In this document: piece after piece, positions 1 through 8,460 of the stretch
Layout of the letters: every line of letters begins with the position of its first letter
Numbering within the stretch: position 1 is the first letter of the stretch
Source of the DNA: a bacterium
GTDB lineage: Bacteria > Bdellovibrionota_C > UBA2361 > RFPC01
Direction of reading: 5' to 3'
DNA: 64,000 nucleotides
Assembly: GCA_030428205.1 (NCBI GenBank)
Contig: JAUIBK010000014.1
Span: 1-64,000, forward strand
The notes under the pieces: model-generated
The model's input: only the letters and a program-made list of their open reading frames with translations
Told to the model about the DNA's origin: nothing
Databases searched by the model: none
Position numbers and translations under genes: made by a program

Positions 1-283
1 GCAGCGGATAGGTAATCGCTTTATCTGAGGAGAATGTGGCCGAAAGCTTTGTAACGTGGTCAGAGCACTAGCCAACTGTACTGTCCCTCAACTCGGCTGA
101 GACTTCGGCGTGAGACTTCGGCGTGAGCTCAGTCGAACGCTCAGTCGAACGCTCGTCGCAGGCCGGGGGTTTTTGCCATTCGGCGAAAAAGTGCTCCTCC
201 TCGGTTTATTCTGGTTCGCTCTTCAGCGTAACACTTGGGCTCCTTAGAAGCCGGTAAAAAAGCGGGGTGGGGTCATTCCATTA
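1..283. repeat. Intergenic edge with two tandem microrepeats
   Basis: No gene is visible in this stretch. A 13-bp unit (GAGACTTCGGCGT) is repeated head to tail at 99-111 and 112-124. A 12-bp unit (CTCAGTCGAACG) follows at 128-139 and 140-151, and then CTCGTCGCAGGCCGGGGG. The same ending, preceded by ACTCGGCTGAG, recurs near 60857-60886, where the tandem units are absent. The block therefore looks like a dispersed intergenic element that has expanded by slippage. Its function is unknown. Confidence 0.6.
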
Positions 284-1453
284 CTAGACAAACTGACCTG
301 CACAATATCCAGATGACCAAGCCCACTGAAAATTATATCCACCAAGCCAACCGGTCACATCAAGGACTTCTCCTATGAAATAGAGACCGCAAACCTTCCT
401 TGTTTCAAAGGTTTGCGAGGAAAGCTCATCAACGCTCACCCCTCCAAGGGTCACCTCAGCCTTACGGTAACCTTCCGTACCACCGGGAGTAAGCGCCCAT
501 GAGTGAAAAAAGGCGCACAGAGACTCTTTCTCCTTGGCAGTTAATCGGGAGAGCTGTTTATCTTTTACCCAACTTGAAAATGCGTATTGTAGAAATCGCT
601 TTGGAAGATAGTTCAACAGGATGCCCTTGAGCATATCAGAAGAATCTCTGTGCTGCTCAAGAAGTTCTGCGAGATCAATCTCAGGAAGAAGATTCACCTC
701 AATCGAATCTCCTGGCTTCCAATACGAGGAGATCTGTAAAATAGAGGGACCACTTAAGCCGCGGTGAGTAAAAAGGAGGTGCTCACGAAAAGTAGTCGCA
801 TGACAGCTGAGCTCCACATCAAGCGCCAATCCTGAAAGATAAGAGAAAGACTCAAGGAGTTCATCGGAAAAAGTAAAGGGAACAAGTCCAGGGGCACACT
901 CGGTACAAGCAATACCAAACTGACTTGCGACACGGTAACCAAAGTCAGTTGCTCCCATTTTTGGTATAGAGCGACCACCTGTAGCGATGACAAGCGATTT
1001 GGCAGAATAAGTTCGTGATTGAGCTTCAACCAAGAACTCTTCTATCTTTGAAAGGGAGGTGACGTTGATATTTCTTTCAAGAACAACTCCAGCCTCATCA
1101 CACTCGGCAAGCAGCATCGCCACAATCTGTCTCGCTGAACCATCACAGAAGAGCTGTCCAAGTTTCTTTTCGTGGTAGAGGATCTTATGTTTTTTGATCA
1201 GCGCAAGAAAATCTAAAGGCGTATACCTGGCAAGAGCTGATTTTGCGAAATGTTTGTTCGAAGAGATATAGCAATCTGGGGAGACATGAAGGTTCGTAAA
1301 ATTACACCTTCCTCCGCCAGAGATAAGGATTTTACTTCCTACCTTTTCTGAGCGTTCTAGGACAAGAACCTTACGGCCCCGTTTTCCAGCTTCAATGGCG
1401 CACATAAGCCCTGCGGCTCCGGCACCTATGATGATTACGTCGTAGTGGGACAT
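284..1453 (-). CDS. NAD(P)/FAD-dependent oxidoreductase, YhiN/HI0933 family
   Basis: This is a 389-residue flavoprotein. The N-terminus carries the dinucleotide-binding motif GAGAAGLMCAIEAGKRGRKV at residues 10-29, followed by SGGGRCNFTN, the signature of the HI0933-like family. The C-terminus has GLYFIGEVLDVTGWLGGYNFQ, also typical of that family and placed at the FAD. Length matches the family (about 390-420). Members are soluble flavoproteins of mostly unknown physiological role; some relatives are annotated as BaiN reductases, but substrate cannot be inferred here. The gene stands alone on the minus strand with no partner, and the start ATG leads directly into the Rossmann fold. Confidence 0.9.
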   Translation of the reverse strand: MSHYDVIIIGAGAAGLMCAIEAGKRGRKVLVLERSEKVGSKILISGGGRCNFTNLHVSPDCYISSNKHFAKSALARYTPLDFLALIKKHKILYHEKKLGQLFCDGSARQIVAMLLAECDEAGVVLERNINVTSLSKIEEFLVEAQSRTYSAKSLVIATGGRSIPKMGATDFGYRVASQFGIACTECAPGLVPFTFSDELLESFSYLSGLALDVELSCHATTFREHLLFTHRGLSGPSILQISSYWKPGDSIEVNLLPEIDLAELLEQHRDSSDMLKGILLNYLPKRFLQYAFSSWVKDKQLSRLTAKEKESLCAFFHSWALTPGGTEGYRKAEVTLGGVSVDELSSQTFETRKVCGLYFIGEVLDVTGWLGGYNFQWAWSSGYCAGQFV

Positions 1454-1518
1454 GCGTTCTGATAGTTAACGTTCATGGCCAGTGCCCAAAAAGAACTTCC
1501 AGCTTTCATAGCAAAAAA

Positions 1519-1586
1519 TATAACGCGAAGTACGCGAGGGACGCGAAGCAGTTGGTCTTCGCGTCCCTCGCGTACTTCGCGTTATA
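1519..1586. repeat. Palindromic intergenic repeat (GCGAAGTAC family), perfect 30-bp hairpin
   Basis: The left arm at 1519-1548 and the right arm at 1557-1586 are reverse complements over 30 bp around an 8-nt loop. Each arm is built of 9-bp steps (ACGCGAAGT, ACGCGAGGG, ACGCGAAG). It lies between two divergent genes, so it is not a simple shared terminator. Relatives occur at 4521, 18146, 38355, 46038, 49891 and 55121. Confidence 0.9.
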
Positions 1587-1721
1587 GATAATGAGCATGA
1601 TCGGAAAGTAATAAGACTCAGCCACACTGAATATGTCCATCACTCCTCCAGCCCCTTCTCATTTAGGCCATATATATTGTATACTCCAGTCCACTGAATT
1701 AAAGCATCTACGAGGCCAAGA

Positions 1722-2870
1722 ATGAAAGAAGCATATATCATTGACGCCGTACGTACCCCACGTGCCAAGCGAAAAGGAAAATTCTCTTCTGTGCATCCAG
1801 TGGATCTGATGACCTATCCGCTAAAGGCTCTTGCTGAGCGAAATTCTCTCGACCCTGGGCAGGTCGAAGATGTCATTCTTGGATGCGTCACCCAAACTGG
1901 CGAACAAGGCTGGTGCGTGGCTCGCTCTGCGGTTCTTGCTGCTGGCTGGCCTATTACTGTTCCGGCAACAACAATCAATAGGCTCTGTGGCTCTGGGCAA
2001 CAAGCTACCAACTTTGCCGCCAGCACAGTGCTCGGTGGCACATATGACCTCGTCGTGTCAGGCGGACTAGAACATATGACGCGGTGTGCTATGTTTAGTG
2101 ACATCGGTGGCGAAGAGAGCCCAATGCTCAACGAACAGCACCCTGACCTTGTACAACAAGGTGAATCAGCAGAGATCCTCACTGAAACATTTAAACTTTC
2201 CCGTGCTCAACTCGACGAGTTTGCTTACACTTCTCAGATGCGAGCAAAAGAAGCACAAGACGATAACCGCTTCTCAAAGAGCCTTGTTCCAGTTTCATAT
2301 ACAGACGAGGACGGAAATACTCAAACACTCGATAGAGATGACAACCCTCGCCCATCAACCACCGTTGAAAAGCTTGGTGAGCTGAAAACTGTTTTTAGAG
2401 ATAACGGAGCGATTACTGCAGGCAACGCTTCAGCAATTGTAGATGGCGCAGCAGCTCTTCTGCTTGGATCAGAGGAGAAATGCTCTGAGCTTGGGGTCTC
2501 TCCGAGAGCGCGCATTGTCTCAACCGCTGTGGTTGGCTCTGAGCCACGCATCATGCTCACCGGCCCAGCACCTGCAAGTGAGTTGGCACTAAAAAAAGCA
2601 GGGCTCTCTGTGAGCGATATTAACCTTTGGGAAATCAACGAAGCCTTTGCCCCTGTGACACTTGTTGCCATTCAAGAACTTGGCCTTGACCCTGATAAGG
2701 TGAATGTCAACGGAGGGGCTATCGCTCTCGGGCACCCACTCGGTGCTACCGGAGCAATTCTCCTTGGAACAGCCCTTGACGAACTCGAAAGACGAGGCGA
2801 TCGTTACGCTGCTATCACTATGTGTATTGGGCTTGGAATGGGAATAGCTACAATAATCGAAAGGATTTAG
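1722..2870 (+). CDS. Thiolase (acetyl-CoA C-acyltransferase)
   Basis: The 382-residue protein has the thiolase fold. The nucleophilic Cys89 lies in [10 protein letters not shown], the catalytic His in [15 protein letters not shown] near residue 338, and the second active-site Cys in CIGLGMG near residue 368. The enzyme joins or splits acyl-CoA and acetyl-CoA in fatty acid oxidation or short-chain acyl-CoA metabolism. The sequence alone does not separate degradative FadA/FadI from biosynthetic acetoacetyl-CoA thiolase. No FadB-type partner is adjacent. GAGGCCAAG upstream of the ATG serves as ribosome-binding site. A hypothetical gene follows after only 4 bp, suggesting one transcript. Confidence 0.93.
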   Translation: MKEAYIIDAVRTPRAKRKGKFSSVHPVDLMTYPLKALAERNSLDPGQVEDVILGCVTQTGEQGWCVARSAVLAAGWPITVPATTINRLCGSGQQATNFAASTVLGGTYDLVVSGGLEHMTRCAMFSDIGGEESPMLNEQHPDLVQQGESAEILTETFKLSRAQLDEFAYTSQMRAKEAQDDNRFSKSLVPVSYTDEDGNTQTLDRDDNPRPSTTVEKLGELKTVFRDNGAITAGNASAIVDGAAALLLGSEEKCSELGVSPRARIVSTAVVGSEPRIMLTGPAPASELALKKAGLSVSDINLWEINEAFAPVTLVAIQELGLDPDKVNVNGGAIALGHPLGATGAILLGTALDELERRGDRYAAITMCIGLGMGIATIIERI

Positions 2871-2874
2871 GTTT

Positions 2875-3375
2875 ATGTATCCATACTCACAAGAAGACAT
2901 CGTAACTTGTATTCAAGCTGCACCAAATATGAACTCTGCTCTCAAAAGCTTTCTCAAAAACGAGATGCAAAAAGGCGATCCTGCTTCAAAATTTATCAAA
3001 GCTTTTAAAGCAGCGCTCCAATCAAAAGCACCCCAGGCGCTTGAGTCCTTCTTACAAAAAGCACTCCCAAAATACGAAGCGCACCTCTATCTCGTCTCTC
3101 GACACGCTTTTGGTCAAGAGTGTGACACTATCATCGATCACGTCATCACGAACTACGCTGAAGATTTCAACAACACTTACTCTACGACCGAAACAACGAT
3201 TGAAATTGGCGACAGAGAAAAGTTTGAAGAGCTGGCTCAACAAGCCTTGAACGATATAGGGGAAAAAATGAACGAGCTTGGCGTCCCCTCCTCCGGATTT
3301 ATGAAAAATGCGATTGCTTACTCACTCTTTGAGCCCCTCGTCCTACAGGAACTTGACCCGCTTTTCGCTTCGTAG
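2875..3375 (+). CDS. Hypothetical protein, predicted helical, cytoplasmic
   Basis: This 166-residue protein has no recognisable family. It has no signal peptide or membrane segment, is rich in Lys, Ala, Leu and Glu, and looks mostly alpha-helical. It begins 4 bp after the thiolase stop and ends 6 bp before the next gene, so all three genes probably form one operon. Codon use resembles its neighbours, which supports its being a real gene. No function is proposed. Confidence 0.75.
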   Translation: MYPYSQEDIVTCIQAAPNMNSALKSFLKNEMQKGDPASKFIKAFKAALQSKAPQALESFLQKALPKYEAHLYLVSRHAFGQECDTIIDHVITNYAEDFNNTYSTTETTIEIGDREKFEELAQQALNDIGEKMNELGVPSSGFMKNAIAYSLFEPLVLQELDPLFAS

Positions 3376-3381
3376 CCGCCC

Positions 3382-4293
3382 GTGGATACCCTGCTTACGT
3401 TTCTGGTACGATCAACAGCGCGGATATTTCAAATACTCCCTGAAAGTGCTGGAATAGCTTTTTTCACTTTAACGCTGAAGCTCACTGCAAGAGTCAGCCC
3501 AAAACACAAGAAGATAGCTCTACAAAATCTCTCTTTAGCTTTTCCTGACAAAGATCAAGCAACAAAACAGAAGATTCTTGAAGCTTCCTATAGAGAGCTC
3601 GCCCGACTTATCACCGTATCTCTCCGCCTCCCTCGTTACTCAAAAGAGTGGATAGCATCTCATGTTGAATTCCCTCGAAAAGATGAATGGGACAAACTTA
3701 ATCGGGAGAGGGAAAATCAGGGGTTCTTGATTGCCACCGGTCATCTCGGATGCTTTGAACTCCTCGCCCATAGCATCGCTCTCTATGGGCATCCCATAAG
3801 CTATATTGTGAGAAACTTCAAAGCTGAGAAACTCGATACCTGGTGGAAAAGTATTCGTGAATCAACGGGCAATACCGTTATCAACCGAAAAGGAGCCTAC
3901 AAAGAAACTGTGCGAACTCTACGAAAGGGGCGAAATGTTGGGATCCTCTTCGATCAAAATGTTACGAGGAATCATGCCATTTTCGTTGACTTCTTTGGAA
4001 CCCCCGCTGCGACTTCAAAAGCATTAGCGCTTGCCGCCTTACAGGTGAAGTCTATCCTCATCGTTGCAACGATACGGAATCTGCCCGAGGGAAAGTATCG
4101 CATAGAATGGGAAAAGTGCGATGTTGATGACATCTACTCCTCTTCGCTCTCTCGAGACGAGAAAGTTTTTGAGATAACCAAAAGAGCTTCTCTTATTCTT
4201 GAAAAGAGAGTGAGAGATTATCCTGAGGGCTGGTTTTGGATGCACCGGAGGTGGAAGACACGACCAACTGAAGGTGATGAGGCGATTTATTGA
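3382..4293 (+). CDS. Lipid A acyltransferase, LpxL/HtrB family
   Basis: This 303-residue protein belongs to the lysophospholipid/lipid A acyltransferase family (LpxL/HtrB/MsbB). The HX4E catalytic motif is seen as HLGCFE near residue 133, and later family landmarks include FDQN and FVDFFGTPA around residues 194-210, and PEGWFWMHRRWKTRP near the C-terminus. Members transfer a secondary acyl chain from acyl-ACP onto Kdo2-lipid IV-A at the inner membrane. The N-terminal hydrophobic stretch fits membrane attachment. The start is GTG, 6 bp after the upstream stop. It is the last gene of the operon that begins with the thiolase. Confidence 0.9.
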   Translation: MDTLLTFLVRSTARIFQILPESAGIAFFTLTLKLTARVSPKHKKIALQNLSLAFPDKDQATKQKILEASYRELARLITVSLRLPRYSKEWIASHVEFPRKDEWDKLNRERENQGFLIATGHLGCFELLAHSIALYGHPISYIVRNFKAEKLDTWWKSIRESTGNTVINRKGAYKETVRTLRKGRNVGILFDQNVTRNHAIFVDFFGTPAATSKALALAALQVKSILIVATIRNLPEGKYRIEWEKCDVDDIYSSSLSRDEKVFEITKRASLILEKRVRDYPEGWFWMHRRWKTRPTEGDEAIY

Positions 4294-4353
4294 GTCTCCA
4301 GCACCAACTCTCGTTGCCCCTCTCTTTTCTGCCTGCTCCCCCTCTCCTGCTCC

Positions 4354-4666
4354 TCATCCTGCACCTCTTCCTTCCCGGGCAATAATCTACGCCGAGCTCC
4401 ACGGGCTAGTGAAGAAGAGAAAGCAGTTTGAAACCCATAAGGTGATGTCTGTTAAACACAGGAACTCTATCCAGCATTTAAGCTTATCCTTCTTGATCTG
4501 ACTCCGCCTGATTACAAATATATAACGCGAAGTACGCGATGTACGCGAAGATCATCCCCCTTCGCGTACATCGCGTACTTCGCGTTATAAAATTTCACCG
4601 TGGTATCTGCATTTTCTATGAGATTGCCCCTTACCCGCGGATCTGGACTAGGAGGTTGCAGGATGA
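4354..4666. repeat. MITE-like repeat element, copy 1, with nested 30-bp hairpin
   Basis: The core at 4408-4650 is about 96-97% identical to 18034-18274; I count about seven differences including one 1-bp indel. Inside it, 4521-4550 and 4560-4589 form a perfect 30-bp hairpin of the GCGAAGTAC family. Short inverted ends are visible at 4354-4367 and 4652-4666 (TCATCCTGCACCTC against GAGGTTGCAGGATGA). The element has no open reading frame of its own, so any movement would need a transposase supplied in trans. It occupies most of the 4294-4680 intergenic stretch. Confidence 0.8.
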
Positions 4667-4679
4667 AGATTACGAGAAG

Positions 4680-4722
4680 AAAGAAAAAGGGCGGCATCTC
4701 AATAAAGAGATACCGCCCTTTC
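4680..4722 (-). terminator. Rho-independent terminator of the secreted-protein gene
   Basis: On the minus strand AAGGGCGGTATCTC and GAGATGCCGCCCTT pair around a 6-nt loop, with one unpaired mismatch, and are followed by TTTTTCTTTCTTC. The structure lies about 45 bp beyond the stop of the minus-strand gene ending at 4766, as expected for its terminator. Confidence 0.85.
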
Positions 4723-4765
4723 ATTCAGGAGGGAGCAAGCCCCCTCCTTCTATACAGAAAGCTAC

Positions 4766-7174
4766 TTACGCATCTGTATTACAAGCACTCACCTCAGCAG
4801 GAATTCCTTCAGCTGCAGTAAGAGCTTGTGCGTAAAGCTCATCGGCTTGAACAAGAAGCTTTTTACCGTTCTTCTTCTTGCCAGTAACTTTACGTGTACG
4901 TGCTACTGCCTGACCGACAATGTCGTGAAGCTCAGCTGCGTTCTCTGTGTACTTTTGTACTTCAGATACGTTACTAACGCTTACGCAAAGCTCGGTGTTT
5001 AGACAGTTGCTCACAACACTTGGAAAGCTCCAAGAGACCGTCCAACTTTCGTTGTAGGCCACATTGGCTTGAGCGATAAGCTGCTTCGCTAGCTTCTTCG
5101 CACTACGCTTTCCGTATTGTTTACCAACACGTCGTAACTTTCGAGCACTCTTTACAGCAAGAGCACGTTGCTCATCAGACGTTCCGTCCATGGTGAACTG
5201 CGTTTCAGAGATGTCAGCATCCGTACAGTCGAGGCATGTATCGTTGTTCCCGTTACATACACCACACTGATCGAGCTCACTATCAAGACAGCAAGTTCCA
5301 TTCGTATCTTCTACAGAGAGGCCGTTTGGAATTCCTGCACAGTCAAGACAGGTGCTGTTCGCTTCAAGGTCACCTTGTACACGACAAACACCACACTCAT
5401 CTTCAATGTTTTGTGGCTCATCGCCTTGGGCATACGGAGCGTCTGCACAATCAAGGTCACAAGCAGAAGAAGTGATATCTACTTCACACTGACTTGAACC
5501 GAAATCGTCGCTTACCGTGAGACGAACAACACAAGCTCCAGCTGGAACTTCTTGTCCTGTTCCTGGATCAAGAAGCGTAAGGTCGAGCTGCTCATCATCA
5601 GCGCCACTAACAGCGTACGTTGAGTTCACACCATCATCACCACACTGAACTTCCCAAGAGTACGAAACAGCACGTCCCTCTGGGTCAGTTCCCTGAGCAG
5701 TGAGCATAGTAGCAGTATCAACTCCACCACAGTTGAGTCCGGTCTGACCAACGATGGCACACGATGGGAGCTCGTTTGGCTCACAAAGCTGTGTGTTAAA
5801 GTCAGCCATATCAGACTCACCAGCAACTTCCCAGCTCACAGAATCAGCATCGTTAAACTCAACACTGAAACCTGGGTTTGTCATTGGATCTTGTCCACCA
5901 GCAACAAACGAAGTTGTCAGCGATGGATTTGGTGCGTTGTTACCACCTGTCACAAAGTTAAGTGTGCCGGCAGGGATATCGATTTCGAAGTTGTTATCGT
6001 TCGCATATCCAAACTTAGCAGTGAGGTAACCGTTCTGGTTTCCTTCAAGAGTTTGAGAGATACATGATGTTGGAGTGATCTGAGCACACTGCATGCAGAT
6101 TTCTCCGTCAGGAGCGTGGGCACCTGCTACACTCTGCCAGGTAAACTCACCCCAATAGAGCATCCACGTCATCTCTTCCGTTTCAGAAGTATCCCAAGAG
6201 ACACTCATCACACCGTCGTACTGACCGTTAGTAAACCACTGAGGCTGACCAACAACATTTTGGCTTGGTACATCAGGGTTAATCTCGTTTGCTCCACCTT
6301 GAATCTCATCAATTGCGATATGAGAATTTCCAGGTCGAAAACTTTCGTATCCAAACCAAGCAGTAAGCGTTCCATCCTGATTGTCATATGTACAAGTTAC
6401 TTCAGGATTAATTGGAACATTCTCACATCGGTTCGCTGGCTCATCGAAGAAATCAACATCGATGTAATCAGGAGCTTCCGGAGCAGTATACGTTGAACCA
6501 CCGTTAGAGATGCTCCATCGTGTACCAGAACCATCCCACGCGAGCGTGTAGCTTATTTCAGCTGGCCATGCAGGGAAGTTCGTTGGTTGGCCTTGGTCAT
6601 TACCAATAGCGATGAACTTGTTGTTTCCTCCAACAGGAATATGTGTTGGAAGAGTATTCCAGTTTTTCACACGGAAATGTGCACGGTATCCATCACCTGG
6701 GATAGCTTCCATACAATCAATTTCAGGAATCACCGGACAGTCTTGAGCAGCTTGAGCTGGATCCGCTGTGGCATGCTCAGCGGGAGCAAGAAGCGGGTAT
6801 TTTACTCGCCAAGTACGAGGAACACCGTTAGCAGGAAATGTCACGGAGTGTGAGTAGTGATACCCAGCAGTGAACACCGTCTCTTGTCCTTGATCCCAAG
6901 GATTTGGAATCATCTTGTTTAGAGGACTTACTGGTATCCAAATATCTGGACACGGTTGACAGACCCAGTCCCACTGAAAGAAATCAAAATAACACCATTC
7001 ATCATTTGGGTTATCATAGTAGTAGTGAGCAGTAATAGTACCGTCACAGTTGTTTTCAAATTGAACATCAAGTTGAATTGAGTCGACACATTGAAATGTT
7101 GCATGAGCGGGAGTTGCAATTGCGACAAAGGCAAACAACGCCAGCACACACCAAAGCCGTTTAACGAGAAACAT
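4766..7174 (-). CDS. Large secreted Cys-rich protein with tandem beta domains, PKD-like domain and CGVC motifs
   Basis: This 802-residue exported protein begins with a signal peptide (MFLVKRLWCVLALFAFVAI, cut after AHA). AAGGAG ten bases upstream fixes the start at 7174 and not at the ATG 21 bases earlier. About four diverged ~100-residue repeats follow. They share a pattern of Cys, GTxTAxFGY-like strands and a Trp-rich end, and suggest beta-sandwich modules. Residues ~468-573 resemble a PKD/Ig-like domain (LTVSDDFGSSQCEVDI). Two segments near residues 595 and 635 carry DECGVC and DQCGVCNGNN, a Cys-rich motif frequent in bacterial extracellular proteins. The C-terminus is basic. A surface or matrix role is likely, but no enzyme motif is visible. 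It has its own terminator. Confidence 0.8.
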   Translation of the reverse strand: MFLVKRLWCVLALFAFVAIATPAHATFQCVDSIQLDVQFENNCDGTITAHYYYDNPNDEWCYFDFFQWDWVCQPCPDIWIPVSPLNKMIPNPWDQGQETVFTAGYHYSHSVTFPANGVPRTWRVKYPLLAPAEHATADPAQAAQDCPVIPEIDCMEAIPGDGYRAHFRVKNWNTLPTHIPVGGNNKFIAIGNDQGQPTNFPAWPAEISYTLAWDGSGTRWSISNGGSTYTAPEAPDYIDVDFFDEPANRCENVPINPEVTCTYDNQDGTLTAWFGYESFRPGNSHIAIDEIQGGANEINPDVPSQNVVGQPQWFTNGQYDGVMSVSWDTSETEEMTWMLYWGEFTWQSVAGAHAPDGEICMQCAQITPTSCISQTLEGNQNGYLTAKFGYANDNNFEIDIPAGTLNFVTGGNNAPNPSLTTSFVAGGQDPMTNPGFSVEFNDADSVSWEVAGESDMADFNTQLCEPNELPSCAIVGQTGLNCGGVDTATMLTAQGTDPEGRAVSYSWEVQCGDDGVNSTYAVSGADDEQLDLTLLDPGTGQEVPAGACVVRLTVSDDFGSSQCEVDITSSACDLDCADAPYAQGDEPQNIEDECGVCRVQGDLEANSTCLDCAGIPNGLSVEDTNGTCCLDSELDQCGVCNGNNDTCLDCTDADISETQFTMDGTSDEQRALAVKSARKLRRVGKQYGKRSAKKLAKQLIAQANVAYNESWTVSWSFPSVVSNCLNTELCVSVSNVSEVQKYTENAAELHDIVGQAVARTRKVTGKKKNGKKLLVQADELYAQALTAAEGIPAEVSACNTDA

Positions 7175-7472
7175 AAGATAGGTGCTCCTTAACATACATT
7201 AGTCTGAATTGGTCTTCATGGACTTCCTGAAAGAAGCAAGGAAGAACTCCCTACCGCTTTCCCCAGTTATCGGGCACAAGAGTACAGGAGTGAGCCAGGT
7301 AATCAAGTAAATGTGGTGGGTATACGTACCTATCCAGAAAACCCCAAAGAATCGTTCAAAAATGCATCGATACTAGTCGGTAATTTATGAATAATTCCAG
7401 GAGCATACCGCCGTTAGAAATTTATTTCATCGATATATTTACAATTATCGATTTATATCCGATAGTACCCTT
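7175..7472. other. Divergent intergenic region with two promoters expected
   Basis: About 300 bp separate the minus-strand secreted-protein gene from the plus-strand regulator gene. The right end is strongly AT-rich and holds the candidate operator described separately. The left part, 7200-7420, shows no gene, hairpin or repeat that I could support. Confidence 0.5.
7427..7464. promoter_or_regulatory. Candidate SahR operator upstream of sahR-sahH
   Basis: Three CGAT-containing half-sites occur in 36 bp: ATCGAT at 7429-7434, ATCGAT at 7447-7452 and CGAT at 7460-7463, separated by AT-rich spacers. They end 9 bp before the regulator start codon. ArsR-family proteins bind dyad sites of this kind, and autoregulation of the sahR-sahH unit is known for SahR proteins. 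The assignment by position and symmetry is inference. No clear Shine-Dalgarno is visible before the ATG. Confidence 0.45.
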
Positions 7473-8405
7473 ATGAGCATCTGCGAAGTTTACAAGGCCA
7501 TGGGAGATGAATCTCGCCTCCGTCTCCTCCATATCCTCAGTCAGGGACAGTTCAATGTCCAAGAGCTCACCTCTATCTTACACTTGAGTCAATCAACGGT
7601 AAGCCACCACTTAAAGGCGTTACTCCAAGCTGGATTTGCGGCAACAAAAAAAGAAGGAACATGGGTCTACTACCGACTTGCAGAGTCGGACGCACTGCCC
7701 TCTCAAGTAACACAAGGCTTTTTACAGTATCTTCACTCAAATCCTGCAGACACTTTTCATGCAATTCTTACTAAAGACAAAAGCAATCTAGCAGACGTGC
7801 TTCACCTCCGCCGGATCAAAGCAAAAGACTACTTTGAAACAGTTGCCAAAGAGTGGGACACCGTTCGCGATCAAGCACAAGGGTCTGAATCATACATCGA
7901 CACCCTCCACTCTCATATTCCTTCATCAGATACACTTCTAGAATTGGGCTGCGGCTCGGGTGCTGTTTTAAAACAACTCCTCCCAAGAGAAGGGACAACG
8001 ATTGGAGTTGATTACTCTGAGGCAATGATAGAAGAAGCCAAACGCAATCTTGAGGGGTCTCAGCCACAAACAGATTTACGGCTCGGCTCTCTCGAACACC
8101 TTCCACTCGGTGACAACACAGTCGATACCGCACTTGCTTATATGGTATTTCACCACGTGGCGGAACCAAGCGCAGCCTTACAAGACGCAGCTCGTGTCAT
8201 ACGACCAGGCGGCAAGCTTGTTATTATCGATCTCCTTGAACACGAAAATGATCGTATGCGAGAACAGTATGCAGATCTCTGGCTAGGTTTTTGTCCTAAA
8301 CAATTTGCTGTTTGGGTAAAGCAAGCCGGATTCGATACCGTATCAACAGAAGTTTTAGGAGAACACAACGACGTATTTTTATTAACTGCTTCGGCGAAGT
8401 CATAA
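7473..8405 (+). CDS. sahR: ArsR-family regulator fused to SAM-dependent methyltransferase domain (SahR-like)
   Basis: The 310-residue protein has an ArsR winged-helix domain at residues 1-75 ([14 protein letters not shown], then [18 protein letters not shown] as the recognition helix). A class I methyltransferase domain follows from about residue 115, with motif [13 protein letters not shown], the acidic GVDYSEAM and the later [12 protein letters not shown]. This fusion, placed next to adenosylhomocysteinase, is the signature of SahR, the repressor of the S-adenosylmethionine cycle in Proteobacteria, which senses S-adenosylhomocysteine through its methyltransferase-like domain. No metal-binding Cys pair of classical ArsR is seen. 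sahH follows after 55 bp, most likely co-transcribed. Function as SahR is inferred from architecture and context. Confidence 0.85.
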   Translation: MSICEVYKAMGDESRLRLLHILSQGQFNVQELTSILHLSQSTVSHHLKALLQAGFAATKKEGTWVYYRLAESDALPSQVTQGFLQYLHSNPADTFHAILTKDKSNLADVLHLRRIKAKDYFETVAKEWDTVRDQAQGSESYIDTLHSHIPSSDTLLELGCGSGAVLKQLLPREGTTIGVDYSEAMIEEAKRNLEGSQPQTDLRLGSLEHLPLGDNTVDTALAYMVFHHVAEPSAALQDAARVIRPGGKLVIIDLLEHENDRMREQYADLWLGFCPKQFAVWVKQAGFDTVSTEVLGEHNDVFLLTASAKS

Positions 8406-8460
8406 GGAAGATGCCTTCTGGCACACCTCCTTTTACACGCCAAACATAAAGGAACAAACA

